Shown here piece after piece: positions 22,310-30,615 of a stretch of 33,044 nt of DNA. This stretch comes from Streptomyces plumbidurans (GTDB lineage: Bacteria > Actinomycetota > Actinomycetes > Streptomycetales > Streptomycetaceae). The position numbers and the translations under genes are program-made. Below the pieces are notes generated by a model, which ran no database searches, was not told the origin of the DNA, and worked only from the letters and a program-made list of their open reading frames with translations. The DNA is taken from NCBI RefSeq assembly GCF_019857225.1, contig NZ_JAFJSY010000100.1:1-33044 (forward strand), given 5' to 3'. Numbering within the stretch: position 1 is the first letter of the stretch; each line of letters begins with the position of its first letter.

Positions 22310-25300
22310 GTGAGCTATCTGCGCCTGCCGCATCTGAGCGGTGACCTGTTGTGCTTCGTGGCCGAGGACGACCTCTGGCTGGCTCCGCTCGACGGGCCGG
22401 GCCGGGCCTGGCGGCTGACCGTCGACCGGACGAAGATCGGGCATCCGCGGTTCTCGCCGGACGGCCGCCACATCGCCTATACGAGCTGGTGGAGCCTGGT
22501 GCCGGAGATCCACGTCGTGCCCGTGGACGGCGGACCCGGACGGCAGCTCACGCACTGGGGGTCGGCGGACACGCAGGTGTGCGGGTGGGCGCCGCCGGCG
22601 GGAGACAAGGGGGGCGCGGGGGCCGCGGGGGGCGCCGGGGGCGTAGGAGGCGCCGGGGGCGCGGCAGGAACGGGGGCCGTGGGGGGCACGATTCTCGCCG
22701 TCGCCTCGCACGGCGAGCCGTTCTCCTACTTCACCTGGGCCTACAAGGTCTCCCCCGACGGCGACCCCGGCCGCAAGCTGCCCTGGGGCCCGGTCTCCGA
22801 CATCCAGGTCGCCGACCTCGACGGGGAGCGCAAGACGCTGCTGCTCACCGGCACCCCGCCGCACGAGCCCGCCTCCTGGAAGCGCTACCGCGGCGGCGCC
22901 ATGGGCCGCCTCTGGTTCCACGGCAAGCGGCTGCTGCCCGATCTGCGGGGGCATCTGCACTCCCCCATGTTCGTCGGCGGCCGGATCGCCTTCCTCTCCG
23001 ACCACGAGGGCATCGGCAACCTCTACTCCTGCACCTACGACGGCACCGACCTGCGCCGGCACACCGACCACGACGCGTTCTACGCCCGGCACGCGTCGAG
23101 CGACGGCACGCGGGTGGTGTACCAGTGCGCCGGTGACCTGTGGATCGTCGACAACCTGGCCGCCGACTCCGAACCGCGCCGCCTCGACGTACGGCTGAGC
23201 GGTCCGCGCGCGGGCCGGCGCTCCTACCAGGTCCCGGCCACCCAGCACGTGGACGGCATCTCGGTGGACGAGACGGGCCGCGCGAGCGCCGTGGTCGTAC
23301 GCGGAAGTCTGTACTGGCTCACCCACCGCGACGGCCCGGCCCGCACCATCACCGACACCCCGGGCGTACGGGTCCGGCTGCCGGAGATGCTCGGCTCGGC
23401 CGGCCAGGTCGCCTACGTCACGGACGCCGAGGGCGAGGACGCGATCGAGATCGCCCACCTTCCTCGCGTTTCCGGGCCCCGCGCCCCGCGCCGGCTCGCC
23501 TCGGGCAAGCTGGGCCGAGTCCTCGAACTGGCCTCCGACCCCCAGGGCGAACGCCTCGCCATCGCCTCCCACGACGGCCGACTTCTGCTGATCACCGTGG
23601 CGGACGGGACGGGGGGTGCGGATGCTTGGACGGAGGGGGCAGGGGGCCGGGACGAGGGGGTGGGCGTCGAGGGGTCGCTGGGCGAGGACGAGGGAGCGAC
23701 TGCCGAGGCGGCGCCGGAACCGGACCGCGCGGCGGACGCCGAGCAGGCGCGGCAACGGGACGGCGCGACAGCCCCCGTAGCGGCCGAGGAACCGGGCGGC
23801 GTGGGGTCCGTCGAGCCGACACGGCACCGGGACGGCGCAACGGACGCTGACGAGGCTCGCCACCGGGACGACGGGGTGCCCCCCGAAGGGTCGGGGGGCC
23901 GGGATGCCGTAGCCGCTGGAGCGGCAGGGCACCGGGACGGTGAAGTGGTCGAGTTGATCCGGTCGATCAACGGGCCCGTGCGCGACCTCGCGTTCTCGCC
24001 GGACGGGGCCTGGCTGACGTGGTCGCACCCGGGGATCGGCAGGTCGCTGCGGCAGATCAAGATGGCGCGGATCTCCGGGGGCGGGAGCGGTGAGCGGTTG
24101 ATCGTGGACGTGACCGACGGGCGGTTCGAGGACGAGAACCCGGTGTTCACGCGGGACGGCCGCTATCTGGCGTTCCTGTCCTGGCGGGGCTTCGACCCGG
24201 TCTACGACGTCCACACCGGAGACCTCTCCTTCCCGCTCGGCTGCCGCCCCTATCTGGTGCCGCTCAGCTCCGCCACCCCCTCCCCCTTCGCCCTGAGCCC
24301 GGAGGGCCGTCCGGCTGCCGGGGGCCTGGACCCGCTGGCCGACGAGGGGAGCGGCGACGGCGCGGTGACCGTCGAGGTCGAGGGGCTGGAGAACCGGGTC
24401 ACCCCGTTCCCGGTGACCGCCTCCAAGTACTCGGCGCTCCATCCGGTCGCGGGCGGCGGCCTGGTCTGGCTGCGCTGGCCGATCTCGGGCGCCCTCGGCG
24501 AGACCTTCGCCAACCCGGACGACACGACCGGCCGCCCCACGCTGGAGTACTTCAACATCAGCAAGGCGAAGAAGTCCGAACTCGTCGACCACCTCGACTG
24601 GTTCGCCCTCAGCGGCGACGGAAGCCGACTGGTCGTGGTCGACGACGACGATCTGCGGGCGGTCCCCTCCACGGAGTCCGGCGACGGCGACACCACGGTC
24701 TGGATCGATCTGCGCCGCATCCTGCACCAGGTCGACCCCGCCGCGGAGTGGCGCCAGTCCTACGAGGAGGCCGGCCGGCTCATCCGCGCGTACTTCTGGG
24801 AGCCGGGGATGGGCGGCGTCGACTGGGACGCGATCCTCGACCAGTACCGTCCACTGGTCGAACGGGTCGCGTCCCCCGACGACTTCGCCGACCTGCTGCG
24901 CGAGGTGCTGGGCGAACTGGGCACCTCCCACGCCTACGTCACCTCCGCCCGCCGCAACGAGGGGCCACCGCACTACCAGCGCCGCCAGGGCCTCCTCGGC
25001 GCCAACTTCGTGTGCAGGCAGGAGGGTTGGGTGGTCAAGCGGATCCTGCCCGGCGACTCCTCGGACTCCAAGGCGCGTTCGCCGCTGGCGGGCACCGGCA
25101 TCAGGGAAGGTGCCGTACTGACCCATGTCGACGGCCGCCCGGTGGACCCGGTGAGGGGCCCGTATCCGCTGCTGGCCGGTTCGGGCGGTACGACGGTGGA
25201 GCTGACATTTCTGCCCGCGAAGGGCGAGCCGGGCCGCGCCCGCCGCGTGGCCGTCGTCCCGCTCATCGACGAACGGCCGCTGCGCTACCAGGACTGGGTG

Positions 25301-25969
25301 GCCAAACGCCGGGCGGTGGTGCGGGAGTTGAGCGGCGGCCGCTGCGGCTATCTGCACATCCCCGACATGGGCGGCTCCGGCTGGGCCCAGTTCAACCGGG
25401 ATCTGCGCATGGAGATGTCGCGGCCCGCACTCATCGTCGACGTGCGCGGCAACGCCGGCGGCCACATCAGCGAACTGGTCGTGGAGAAGCTGACCCGCAA
25501 AATCCTCGGCTGGGACCTGACGCGGAACGCCCAGCCGGTGTCGTACGCCTCCAACGCCCCACGCGGCCCGGTCGTCGCGCTGGCGGACGAGGCCACGTCC
25601 TCCGACGGCGACATGATCACGGCCGCCTTCAAACTCCTCGGGCTCGGCCCGGTGATCGGCCAGCGCACCTGGGGCGGTGTCGTCGGCATGACCGGACGCC
25701 ACCGGCTGGGCGACGGGACGGTGATCACGGTGCCGATGAACGCGGCCTGGTTCGACGCGTACGGCTGGGGCATCGAGAACCAGGGCGTCACCCCGGACCT
25801 GGAGATCCTGCGCACCCCGCTGGACTGGGCCGAGGGCCGCCACGCCCAGCTCGACGACGCGGTGCAACTGGCCGTGGAACTGCTGGAGACCAACCCCCCT
25901 GCCACCCCGCCGGACTACAGCGACCTCCCCGACCGCTCACGCCCGAAGCTGCCGCCGCGCAGCGCATGA
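22310..25969 (+). CDS. Tricorn protease (S41-family)
   Basis: A large cytoplasmic protease that forms hexamers and trims peptides, probably downstream of the proteasome or Clp proteases. The 1219 residues contain two N-terminal beta-propellers (repeated blades such as RFSPDGRHIAYTS and VFTRDGRYLAFLS), then a helical segment, a PDZ-like domain (ANFVCRQEGWVVKRILPGD), and the catalytic domain. The residues expected from Thermoplasma tricorn are present: Ser873-His874 in GTSHAYV, nucleophile Ser1098 with Asp1099 in ATSSDGDM, and Glu1156 in GIENQGVTPD. The Ser-to-Glu spacing is 58, equal to 965-1023 in Thermoplasma. Two unusual insertions occur: a Gly/Ala run (about 101-127) and about 115 low-complexity residues (about 432-545). 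GTG 22310 abuts GGGGAG, an odd arrangement. The gene is divergent from tetR and ends at a strong terminator. Confidence 0.95.
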   Translation: MSYLRLPHLSGDLLCFVAEDDLWLAPLDGPGRAWRLTVDRTKIGHPRFSPDGRHIAYTSWWSLVPEIHVVPVDGGPGRQLTHWGSADTQVCGWAPPAGDKGGAGAAGGAGGVGGAGGAAGTGAVGGTILAVASHGEPFSYFTWAYKVSPDGDPGRKLPWGPVSDIQVADLDGERKTLLLTGTPPHEPASWKRYRGGAMGRLWFHGKRLLPDLRGHLHSPMFVGGRIAFLSDHEGIGNLYSCTYDGTDLRRHTDHDAFYARHASSDGTRVVYQCAGDLWIVDNLAADSEPRRLDVRLSGPRAGRRSYQVPATQHVDGISVDETGRASAVVVRGSLYWLTHRDGPARTITDTPGVRVRLPEMLGSAGQVAYVTDAEGEDAIEIAHLPRVSGPRAPRRLASGKLGRVLELASDPQGERLAIASHDGRLLLITVADGTGGADAWTEGAGGRDEGVGVEGSLGEDEGATAEAAPEPDRAADAEQARQRDGATAPVAAEEPGGVGSVEPTRHRDGATDADEARHRDDGVPPEGSGGRDAVAAGAAGHRDGEVVELIRSINGPVRDLAFSPDGAWLTWSHPGIGRSLRQIKMARISGGGSGERLIVDVTDGRFEDENPVFTRDGRYLAFLSWRGFDPVYDVHTGDLSFPLGCRPYLVPLSSATPSPFALSPEGRPAAGGLDPLADEGSGDGAVTVEVEGLENRVTPFPVTASKYSALHPVAGGGLVWLRWPISGALGETFANPDDTTGRPTLEYFNISKAKKSELVDHLDWFALSGDGSRLVVVDDDDLRAVPSTESGDGDTTVWIDLRRILHQVDPAAEWRQSYEEAGRLIRAYFWEPGMGGVDWDAILDQYRPLVERVASPDDFADLLREVLGELGTSHAYVTSARRNEGPPHYQRRQGLLGANFVCRQEGWVVKRILPGDSSDSKARSPLAGTGIREGAVLTHVDGRPVDPVRGPYPLLAGSGGTTVELTFLPAKGEPGRARRVAVVPLIDERPLRYQDWVAKRRAVVRELSGGRCGYLHIPDMGGSGWAQFNRDLRMEMSRPALIVDVRGNAGGHISELVVEKLTRKILGWDLTRNAQPVSYASNAPRGPVVALADEATSSDGDMITAAFKLLGLGPVIGQRTWGGVVGMTGRHRLGDGTVITVPMNAAWFDAYGWGIENQGVTPDLEILRTPLDWAEGRHAQLDDAVQLAVELLETNPPATPPDYSDLPDRSRPKLPPRSA

Positions 25970-26000
25970 GCAGCGGCGCGTGCTGACAAGCAGCACATGA

Positions 26001-26029
26001 GAAAGGGTGCCCCGCCGGGGCACCCTTTC
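26001..26029. terminator. Strong bidirectional hairpin terminator
   Basis: GAAAGGGTGCCCC and its exact complement GGGGCACCCTTTC form a 13-bp perfect stem with a 3-nt GCC loop. It sits 31 bp past the tricorn stop and 22 bp past the end of the convergent small gene, so it can serve both. A-rich and T-rich ends lie inside the stem. Confidence 0.92.
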
Positions 26030-26051
26030 CGATCACTTCAGCAGGCCGACG

Positions 26052-26255
26052 TCAGATGTCGAAGTCCTGGTCGAGCGGCTCCTGCCCTTCGCGACGCTGG
26101 GACTCCTCGTCGCGCATGCGCTCGCCGCCCTGCTCGCCGCGCTCCTGGCCCTGCTGGCCACGCTCACGGCCCTGCTCGCGAGCCTGCTCGGCCCGCTGCT
26201 TGGCCTGCTGCTTCATCTGCTCGGCCTTGTCCTGGAACTGGTCCTTCATACCCAT
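26052..26255 (-). CDS. Small highly charged helical protein, CsbD-like
   Basis: 67 residues, almost entirely Gln, Glu, Arg, Lys, Asp and Gly, with no hydrophobic core. The first half (MGMKDQFQDKAEQMKQQAKQRAEQAREQGRE) is a predicted amphipathic or coiled helix. Similar short proteins in actinobacteria are labelled CsbD-like or stress-associated hydrophilins, but I see no firm family signature. ATG 26255 has GGGAG 9 nt upstream; the ATG two codons later is also possible. It stands alone between the tricorn terminator and the SDR gene on the same strand. Likely a small, soluble, possibly disordered stress protein; this is inference from composition. Confidence 0.75.
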   Translation of the reverse strand: MGMKDQFQDKAEQMKQQAKQRAEQAREQGRERGQQGQERGEQGGERMRDEESQRREGQEPLDQDFDI

Positions 26256-26341
26256 GTGGGTTCACTCCCGGAGGGTGAGGGGAAAGGCCCTTGATCGGGC
26301 CTCGACCAGATTCACACGGGCGGACACCGTCCGCATTTCGA

Positions 26342-27226
26342 TCAACTACGCTGCGTAGCGCGCGACTCCTCGTCCGCCGCCCCACCTGCGCCGACGAGCC
26401 CGGTGCGCATACCCGTCAACCGGGTCGCGAACCGCTTCATCTCACGCTGGCCGACGGTTCCGATGACCCCGGGCAGATAGCCGCGCACACCCTGCATCCC
26501 GCGCAGCCACCACTGCCCGTACACATGGCCGGCACGCCGCTCGATGCCGGCCACGAGCCGGTCCACGGCCGGGCTCAGCGGATACGTCTTGTTCGACGGC
26601 CACGGCAGCCGCTGCCTCAGCTCGCGCATGACCTCGTCCTGGTCGGCGCCGCGCACCATGTCGGTGTCGGTCCACGACAGATAGCCGACCCCGACCCGCA
26701 CGCCCCGGTAGCCGACCTCCGCGCGCAGGCTGTGCGCGTACGCCTCCACACCGGACTTGGAGGCGCAGTACGCGGTCATCATCGGAGCGGGCGTGATGGC
26801 CGCGAGCGAGGCGATCTGCAGCAGATACCCCCGGCTCTCCAGCAGCACCGGCAGGAAGGCGCGGGCCGTCACCGCCGAGCCGATCAGGTTCACCTCGATC
26901 ACCCGCCGCCACGACTCCGGGTCGGAGTCCACGAACGGCCCGCCGGTCGCGACACCCGCGTTGGCGACGACGATGTCGACCTTCCCGAAGCGCTGCTTGA
27001 CCTCCTGCGCCACGCGGGCCATCGCCACATGGTCCGTCACGTCGGCGTGCCAGTGGTCGCTGTCGGTGTGCAGCCGCTCGGAGACCTGCTTGAGGGCGTC
27101 CGGCTCCAGTCCGACCAGCGCCACCTTCGCGCCGCGCGCGGACAGCTTGCGCGCGAGCAGCTCCCCGACCCCGCGCGCCGCGCCCGTGACCACGGCGACC
27201 TGTCCTTCGAGGCTGACCCTGCTCAT
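26342..27226 (-). CDS. Short-chain dehydrogenase/reductase
   Basis: An NAD(P)-dependent SDR of the classical type, 294 residues. The coenzyme motif TGAARGVG is at about 14-21, NAG at 89-91, the catalytic Ser140 in QIASLAA, and YCASK with Tyr153 and Lys157. A C-terminal extension (SPAVDRLVAGIERRAGHVYGQWWLRGMQGVRGYLPG) is typical of the SDRs that accompany Baeyer-Villiger monooxygenases in actinobacteria. Its ATG overlaps the stop of the alpha/beta-hydrolase gene as ATGA, so it is the third gene of the operon. It probably oxidises an alcohol released by the hydrolase, or forms the ketone that feeds the monooxygenase; the direction is inference. Confidence 0.93.
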   Translation of the reverse strand: MSRVSLEGQVAVVTGAARGVGELLARKLSARGAKVALVGLEPDALKQVSERLHTDSDHWHADVTDHVAMARVAQEVKQRFGKVDIVVANAGVATGGPFVDSDPESWRRVIEVNLIGSAVTARAFLPVLLESRGYLLQIASLAAITPAPMMTAYCASKSGVEAYAHSLRAEVGYRGVRVGVGYLSWTDTDMVRGADQDEVMRELRQRLPWPSNKTYPLSPAVDRLVAGIERRAGHVYGQWWLRGMQGVRGYLPGVIGTVGQREMKRFATRLTGMRTGLVGAGGAADEESRATQRS

Positions 27227-28140
27227 GCGCCCTCCTTGATCGTTGCGTACGTCACCACGAGTTCCCGGATTTTCGCGCTGATCAGCTCCGGCGCCTCGAC
27301 GGGCGTCATATGGCCGAGCCCCGGCAGCTCGGCGCTGTCCACGCAGTTGGGCAGCGCGGCCACCAGCGCCCGCGCCTGCACGGGCGGGGTGAGCCGGTCG
27401 GCGGTCCCGACCACCACGACCGTCGGCACCCTCAACTCCCGTACCCCGTGGTCGAGATCGAGCAGGTCCAGCACCTGCGACCAGGCGTGCCGCACCCTGG
27501 TGGGGCACGCGTGCACGATCCGCGCGCACGCCTCCACCATGTGCGGCGCCGAACCCGGTCCCATCGTCCCGTACTTGAGGATCCGGCGCGCGACGGGCGT
27601 GACCGGCCCGAGCGGCGCCCGCGCCCCGAGGATGTGCTTGGTCAGCCAGGTCCGCAGCCGTCCCGGCCGCATGGGTACGACGGTCGACTCGGCGACCAGC
27701 CGCGAGGAACCGGTGCTGCACAGCAGAACAGCGACCGCGTGCTCCCGGAAGACGGCCCTGCCCGACGCCGCCATCACCGTCATGCCGCCCATGGAGTGAC
27801 CGGCGATCACGGCCTTCTCCCCGGGCGCCAGCGTCTCCCTCAGTACGGCTTCGAGGTCGTCCGCGAGCGCCTCCGTGCTGCACACCCGGCTCGCCGGGCT
27901 GCGTCCGTGGCCGCGCTGGTCGTAGGCGATGACCCGGTGGTCGACCGAGAGGTCCCGGATCTGCGCCGCCCAGAAGGCGGTCGAGCAGGTCCAGCCATGG
28001 GCGAGGACGACGGCGGGCGCGCCCTCGGGGCCGTGCACCTCTACGTGGACACGGGCCCCGTCGGAGGAGACGGCGACGAGCTCGCGGGCGGGCGCGGGCG
28101 GGGCGTACGGCCCGGTCTTGACGTGCATCAGCCGGCTCAC
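27223..28140 (-). CDS. Alpha/beta hydrolase
   Basis: A serine hydrolase of the alpha/beta fold, 305 residues. The oxyanion stretch VVLAHGWTCS precedes the nucleophile elbow GHSMGG (Ser116). The acid is in VVVVGTADRLTPP and the catalytic His in LPGLGHMTPVEAPE. RVIAYDQRGHGRS is the usual strand-4 motif. GTG 28140 overlaps the monooxygenase stop as GTGA, and its own stop overlaps the SDR start, so the three genes are translationally coupled. In such a cassette the hydrolase would cleave the ester or lactone made by the Baeyer-Villiger enzyme. The natural substrate is not known. Confidence 0.94.
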   Translation of the reverse strand: MSRLMHVKTGPYAPPAPARELVAVSSDGARVHVEVHGPEGAPAVVLAHGWTCSTAFWAAQIRDLSVDHRVIAYDQRGHGRSPASRVCSTEALADDLEAVLRETLAPGEKAVIAGHSMGGMTVMAASGRAVFREHAVAVLLCSTGSSRLVAESTVVPMRPGRLRTWLTKHILGARAPLGPVTPVARRILKYGTMGPGSAPHMVEACARIVHACPTRVRHAWSQVLDLLDLDHGVRELRVPTVVVVGTADRLTPPVQARALVAALPNCVDSAELPGLGHMTPVEAPELISAKIRELVVTYATIKEGA

Positions 28141-29660
28141 GCCTCCACCTCCGCCGTCGCCTTCACGGGTGCGTCCTCGGCAGGCCGGGCGGGCGCGCGC
28201 AGCACCTCGTACTCCGCGAGGTTCACCTGGCGTGTGGCCCGCCTGAACTCGGTGGTCGAACCGGGCCAGATGGTGGTGTTGCGGCCGTTCGCGTCGAGGT
28301 ACCAGCTGGTGCAGCCGCCGGTGTTCCACACGGTGCGCTTCATGCGCTCCTGCACCCGGGCGTTCCAGCCCGCGACGGCGCTCGGCCGGGCGTCGAGGGC
28401 GGCTCGGCCGCCGAGGACGTCCAGCTGCTTCACGAAGTCCGCCATGTAGTTGAGGTGGGACTCGATCATCAGGATCATCGAGGAGTTACCGAGGCCGGTG
28501 TTGGGTCCGATGATGGTCATCCAGTTGGGGAACCCGGCCGCGGTGGCGCCGCGCAGGGCCGCCATCCCGTCCTTCCACGCCTCGGCGAGCGTTTTGCCCT
28601 CGGCGCCCACGATCCGCTCGGCGATCGGCATGTCGGTGACGTGGAAGCCCGTACCGAAGATGATCGCGTCGACCTCGGCCTCGCTGCCGTCGGCGGCGAC
28701 GACGGTCGAACCGCGGATCTCGCTCAGGCCACTGGCCACGACGTCGACGTTGGGCTGGGCGAGCGCCGGGTAGTAGGTGCTGCTCAGCAGGATCCGCTTG
28801 CAGCCGATGCGGTAGTCGGGGGTGAGCTTGGCGCGCAGGGCCGGGTCCTTGATGGCGCGGGCCATGTTCCGCTTGGCCAGCTGCTCGACGAAGCCGAGTT
28901 CGTTGGGGTGCTTGGTGAACGCCTGGACCTGCAGCTCCCGGATCCCCCACAGCAGTCCGCGGCGGGCCCGCGCGGTGAAGGGCAGCGTGCGGTGCAGGGC
29001 CCGCTCGGCGCCGGAGATGGCGCGGTCGACGCGGGGCATGACCCAGGGCGGGGTGCGCTGGAAGAGGGTGAGGCTCTCGACCTGCGGCTGGATGGACGGC
29101 ACGATCTGGATGGCCGAGGCGCCCGTGCCCACCATCGCCACGCGCTTGCCGCGCAGGTCGTAGTCGTGGTCCCAGCGGGCGGAGTGGAAGACCTTGCCGG
29201 GGAAGGAGTCGAGGCCCGGGATCTCGGGGATCTTCGGGTCGGACAGCGGGCCCGCGGCGGAGACGACGACATCCGCGGTCAGCCGTCCGCTGCTGGTCTC
29301 GATGTCCCAGTGCAGCTGCTCGGCGTCCCAGGTCATCAGCTTCACTTCGCAGTCGAAGCGGATGTGCGGGCGCAGCTGGAAGACGTCCGTGACGTGCTCC
29401 AGGTAGGCACGGATGTGCTCCTGCCCGGAGAAGGTGCGCGGCCAGTCGAAGTTGGGCGCGAAGGAGAAGGAGTACAGGTGGGAGGGCACGTCGCAGGCGC
29501 ACCCGGGGTAGCTGTTGTCGCGCCAGGTGCCGCCGACGCTGCCGGCTCGCTCCAGCACGACGAAGTCGGTGATCCCCTCGCGTCGCAGCCGCACGGCGGC
29601 TCCCAGCCCGCCGAACCCGGACCCGATCACCGCCACCCGCACATGCTCGTGTTCGGTCAT
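28137..29660 (-). CDS. Baeyer-Villiger flavin monooxygenase
   Basis: An FAD/NADPH-dependent monooxygenase of 507 residues that inserts oxygen next to a ketone, giving an ester or lactone. It has the FAD motif GSGFGG (13-18), the flavin-edge block GGTWRDNSYPGCACDVPSHLYS, the Baeyer-Villiger fingerprint FPGKVFHSARWD (153-164, His159), and the NADPH motif GTGASA (178-183). Later come FGTGFHVTD and a C-terminal NYMADFVKQL helix. ATG 29660 has a weak AAGG-like site upstream. It is first in the operon with the hydrolase and SDR, and is divergent from the MerR regulator across a 126-bp region containing an 18-bp dyad. The order resembles the mymA-lipR-SDR start of the mycobacterial mymA operon. Family is secure; substrate unknown. 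Confidence 0.95.
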   Translation of the reverse strand: MTEHEHVRVAVIGSGFGGLGAAVRLRREGITDFVVLERAGSVGGTWRDNSYPGCACDVPSHLYSFSFAPNFDWPRTFSGQEHIRAYLEHVTDVFQLRPHIRFDCEVKLMTWDAEQLHWDIETSSGRLTADVVVSAAGPLSDPKIPEIPGLDSFPGKVFHSARWDHDYDLRGKRVAMVGTGASAIQIVPSIQPQVESLTLFQRTPPWVMPRVDRAISGAERALHRTLPFTARARRGLLWGIRELQVQAFTKHPNELGFVEQLAKRNMARAIKDPALRAKLTPDYRIGCKRILLSSTYYPALAQPNVDVVASGLSEIRGSTVVAADGSEAEVDAIIFGTGFHVTDMPIAERIVGAEGKTLAEAWKDGMAALRGATAAGFPNWMTIIGPNTGLGNSSMILMIESHLNYMADFVKQLDVLGGRAALDARPSAVAGWNARVQERMKRTVWNTGGCTSWYLDANGRNTTIWPGSTTEFRRATRQVNLAEYEVLRAPARPAEDAPVKATAEVEA

Positions 29661-29685
29661 GCCGATGCCCTTTCCCACACGACTC

Positions 29686-29703
29686 CGCCAGTGAATACTG
29701 GCG
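29686..29703. promoter_or_regulatory. 18-bp dyad between monooxygenase operon and merR
   Basis: CGCCAGT-GAAT-ACTGGCG is a perfect 7-4-7 inverted repeat, 25 bp upstream of the monooxygenase start. MerR dimers bind such dyads between widely spaced promoter elements, so the divergent MerR protein is the natural candidate. A second small dyad TACC-GGC-GGTA (29759-29769) lies nearer merR. No convincing 19-bp-spaced MerR promoter could be defined. Confidence 0.6.
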
Positions 29704-29774
29704 CAATGGGAGCGTAGAGCAGCGACGTACTCATGGGTAGGGGGTCGCCCGGGAAAGTTACCGGCGGTACGCCA

Positions 29775-29780
29775 TAGGGT
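29775..29780 (+). promoter_or_regulatory. Candidate -10 of leaderless merR
   Basis: TAGGGT is followed by 6 nt and GTG 29787. An adjacent GTG at 29784 in the same frame would have only a 3-nt gap. No Shine-Dalgarno is present. Confidence 0.45.
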
Positions 29781-29786
29781 GCGGTG

Positions 29787-30452
29787 GTGACCGAGAAGCG
29801 TGAGTACCGCATGGAGGAACTGGCCAGGGAAGCCGGCATCACAGTGCGCACCCTGCGCTTCTACCGAGAACGCAAGCTGCTCCCGCCGCCCCGCCGCGAG
29901 GGCCGTATCGCCTGGTACGACGAGCACCACCTGGCCCGCCTGCGCACGATCGCGGCGCTCCTGGAGCGCGGCCACACCCTGACCGGCATCGCGGAACTGG
30001 CGGAGGCCCTGGACCACGGCCGGGACGTCGCCGACCTGCTGGGCATCAACCCCACCGAGGAGGAGCCGGTCCGCCTCACCCCCGAGGAACTCGCCGCCCG
30101 ATTCGAGGGCGAGGTCACCCCGGAGAACCTCGCGGCCGCCCTGGACCTCGGCTATCTGGGCACCGACGGCGACGAGATCGTCCACATCAGCCGCCGCCTC
30201 CTGGACGTCTCCTCCGCCCTGGTCCGCGAGGGCATCCCCCTCGCGGAGGTCCTGGCGGCCGGCGCCCGCGTCCGCGAACACGTCGACGAACTGGCCGAGA
30301 TGTTCGCCGAGTTGGTCCTGCGCCACGGCGAGGAAAAGGACCTCCAGCGCCTGCGCCCCCTGGCCCGGAGCGTGGTGGAGGCGGAGATGTCCCTGGCCAT
30401 GGACCGCCAGCTGCAGCAGCGCGAGAGGCCCGGCCGCGAGGACCGGCGCTAG
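29787..30452 (+). CDS. MerR family transcriptional regulator
   Basis: 221 residues. The N-terminal MerR domain (about 5-75) reads YRMEELAREAGITVRTLRFYRERKLLPPPRREGRIAWYDEHHLARLRTIAALLERGHTL, with the two-helix HTH and wing. A long helical region follows (GIAELAEALDHGRDVADLLGI) and a C-terminal all-alpha ligand domain of about 110 residues. No Cys-rich metal site is seen, so it probably senses an organic ligand. I chose GTG 29787 because TAGGGT lies exactly 6 nt upstream; GTG 29784 differs by one codon. It is divergent from the monooxygenase-hydrolase-SDR operon and is its probable regulator. Its TAG stop (30450-30452) lies inside the left CTAG of a MITE-like element. Confidence 0.93.
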   Translation: MTEKREYRMEELAREAGITVRTLRFYRERKLLPPPRREGRIAWYDEHHLARLRTIAALLERGHTLTGIAELAEALDHGRDVADLLGINPTEEEPVRLTPEELAARFEGEVTPENLAAALDLGYLGTDGDEIVHISRRLLDVSSALVREGIPLAEVLAAGARVREHVDELAEMFAELVLRHGEEKDLQRLRPLARSVVEAEMSLAMDRQLQQRERPGREDRR

Positions 30453-30615
30453 GGTCTGTCTTTCGGATCGGGTCGGCTGAAGGAAACGGCGCGTCCTGGC
30501 CGGCCCGAGGGGGGTCTGGAGCGTGCGCCGCTGGGGGCACCCCACGCCCTTGAGGCAGTGGGGGAGGGCGTGCCAGGGCCGGCGACGCCAAGCTGATCCG
30601 AAAAACAGGCCCTAG
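30449..30615. mobile_element. MITE-like element with CTAG target duplication
   Basis: A 159-bp non-coding core (30453-30611) is bounded by 17-bp imperfect terminal inverted repeats: GGTCTGTCTTTCGGATC on the left, and the complement of the right end is GGCCTGTTTTTCGGATC (2 mismatches). Both sides are flanked by CTAG (30449-30452 and 30612-30615), a 4-bp duplication of the YTAR type favoured by the IS5 group. No transposase is encoded. Internal inverted segments (ACGCCCT and AGGGCGT) give further folding. The left CTAG contains the merR stop; the right contains the xthA stop on the other strand. Confidence 0.8.

Noticed and set aside
22304..22310. Normal Shine-Dalgarno for the tricorn GTG
   Set aside because: GGGGAG touches the start codon with no spacing, so it cannot act as a standard site for this GTG; the odd arrangement is reported as a finding instead.
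23600..23950. Frameshift or pseudogene in the tricorn gene
   Set aside because: The low-complexity insert keeps frame and the domains on both sides are intact, so it reads as an insertion, not decay.
22268..25867. A 1199-codon open frame antisense to tricorn
   Set aside because: The sense frame has complete tricorn catalytic residues; the antisense translation is compositionally biased and featureless.
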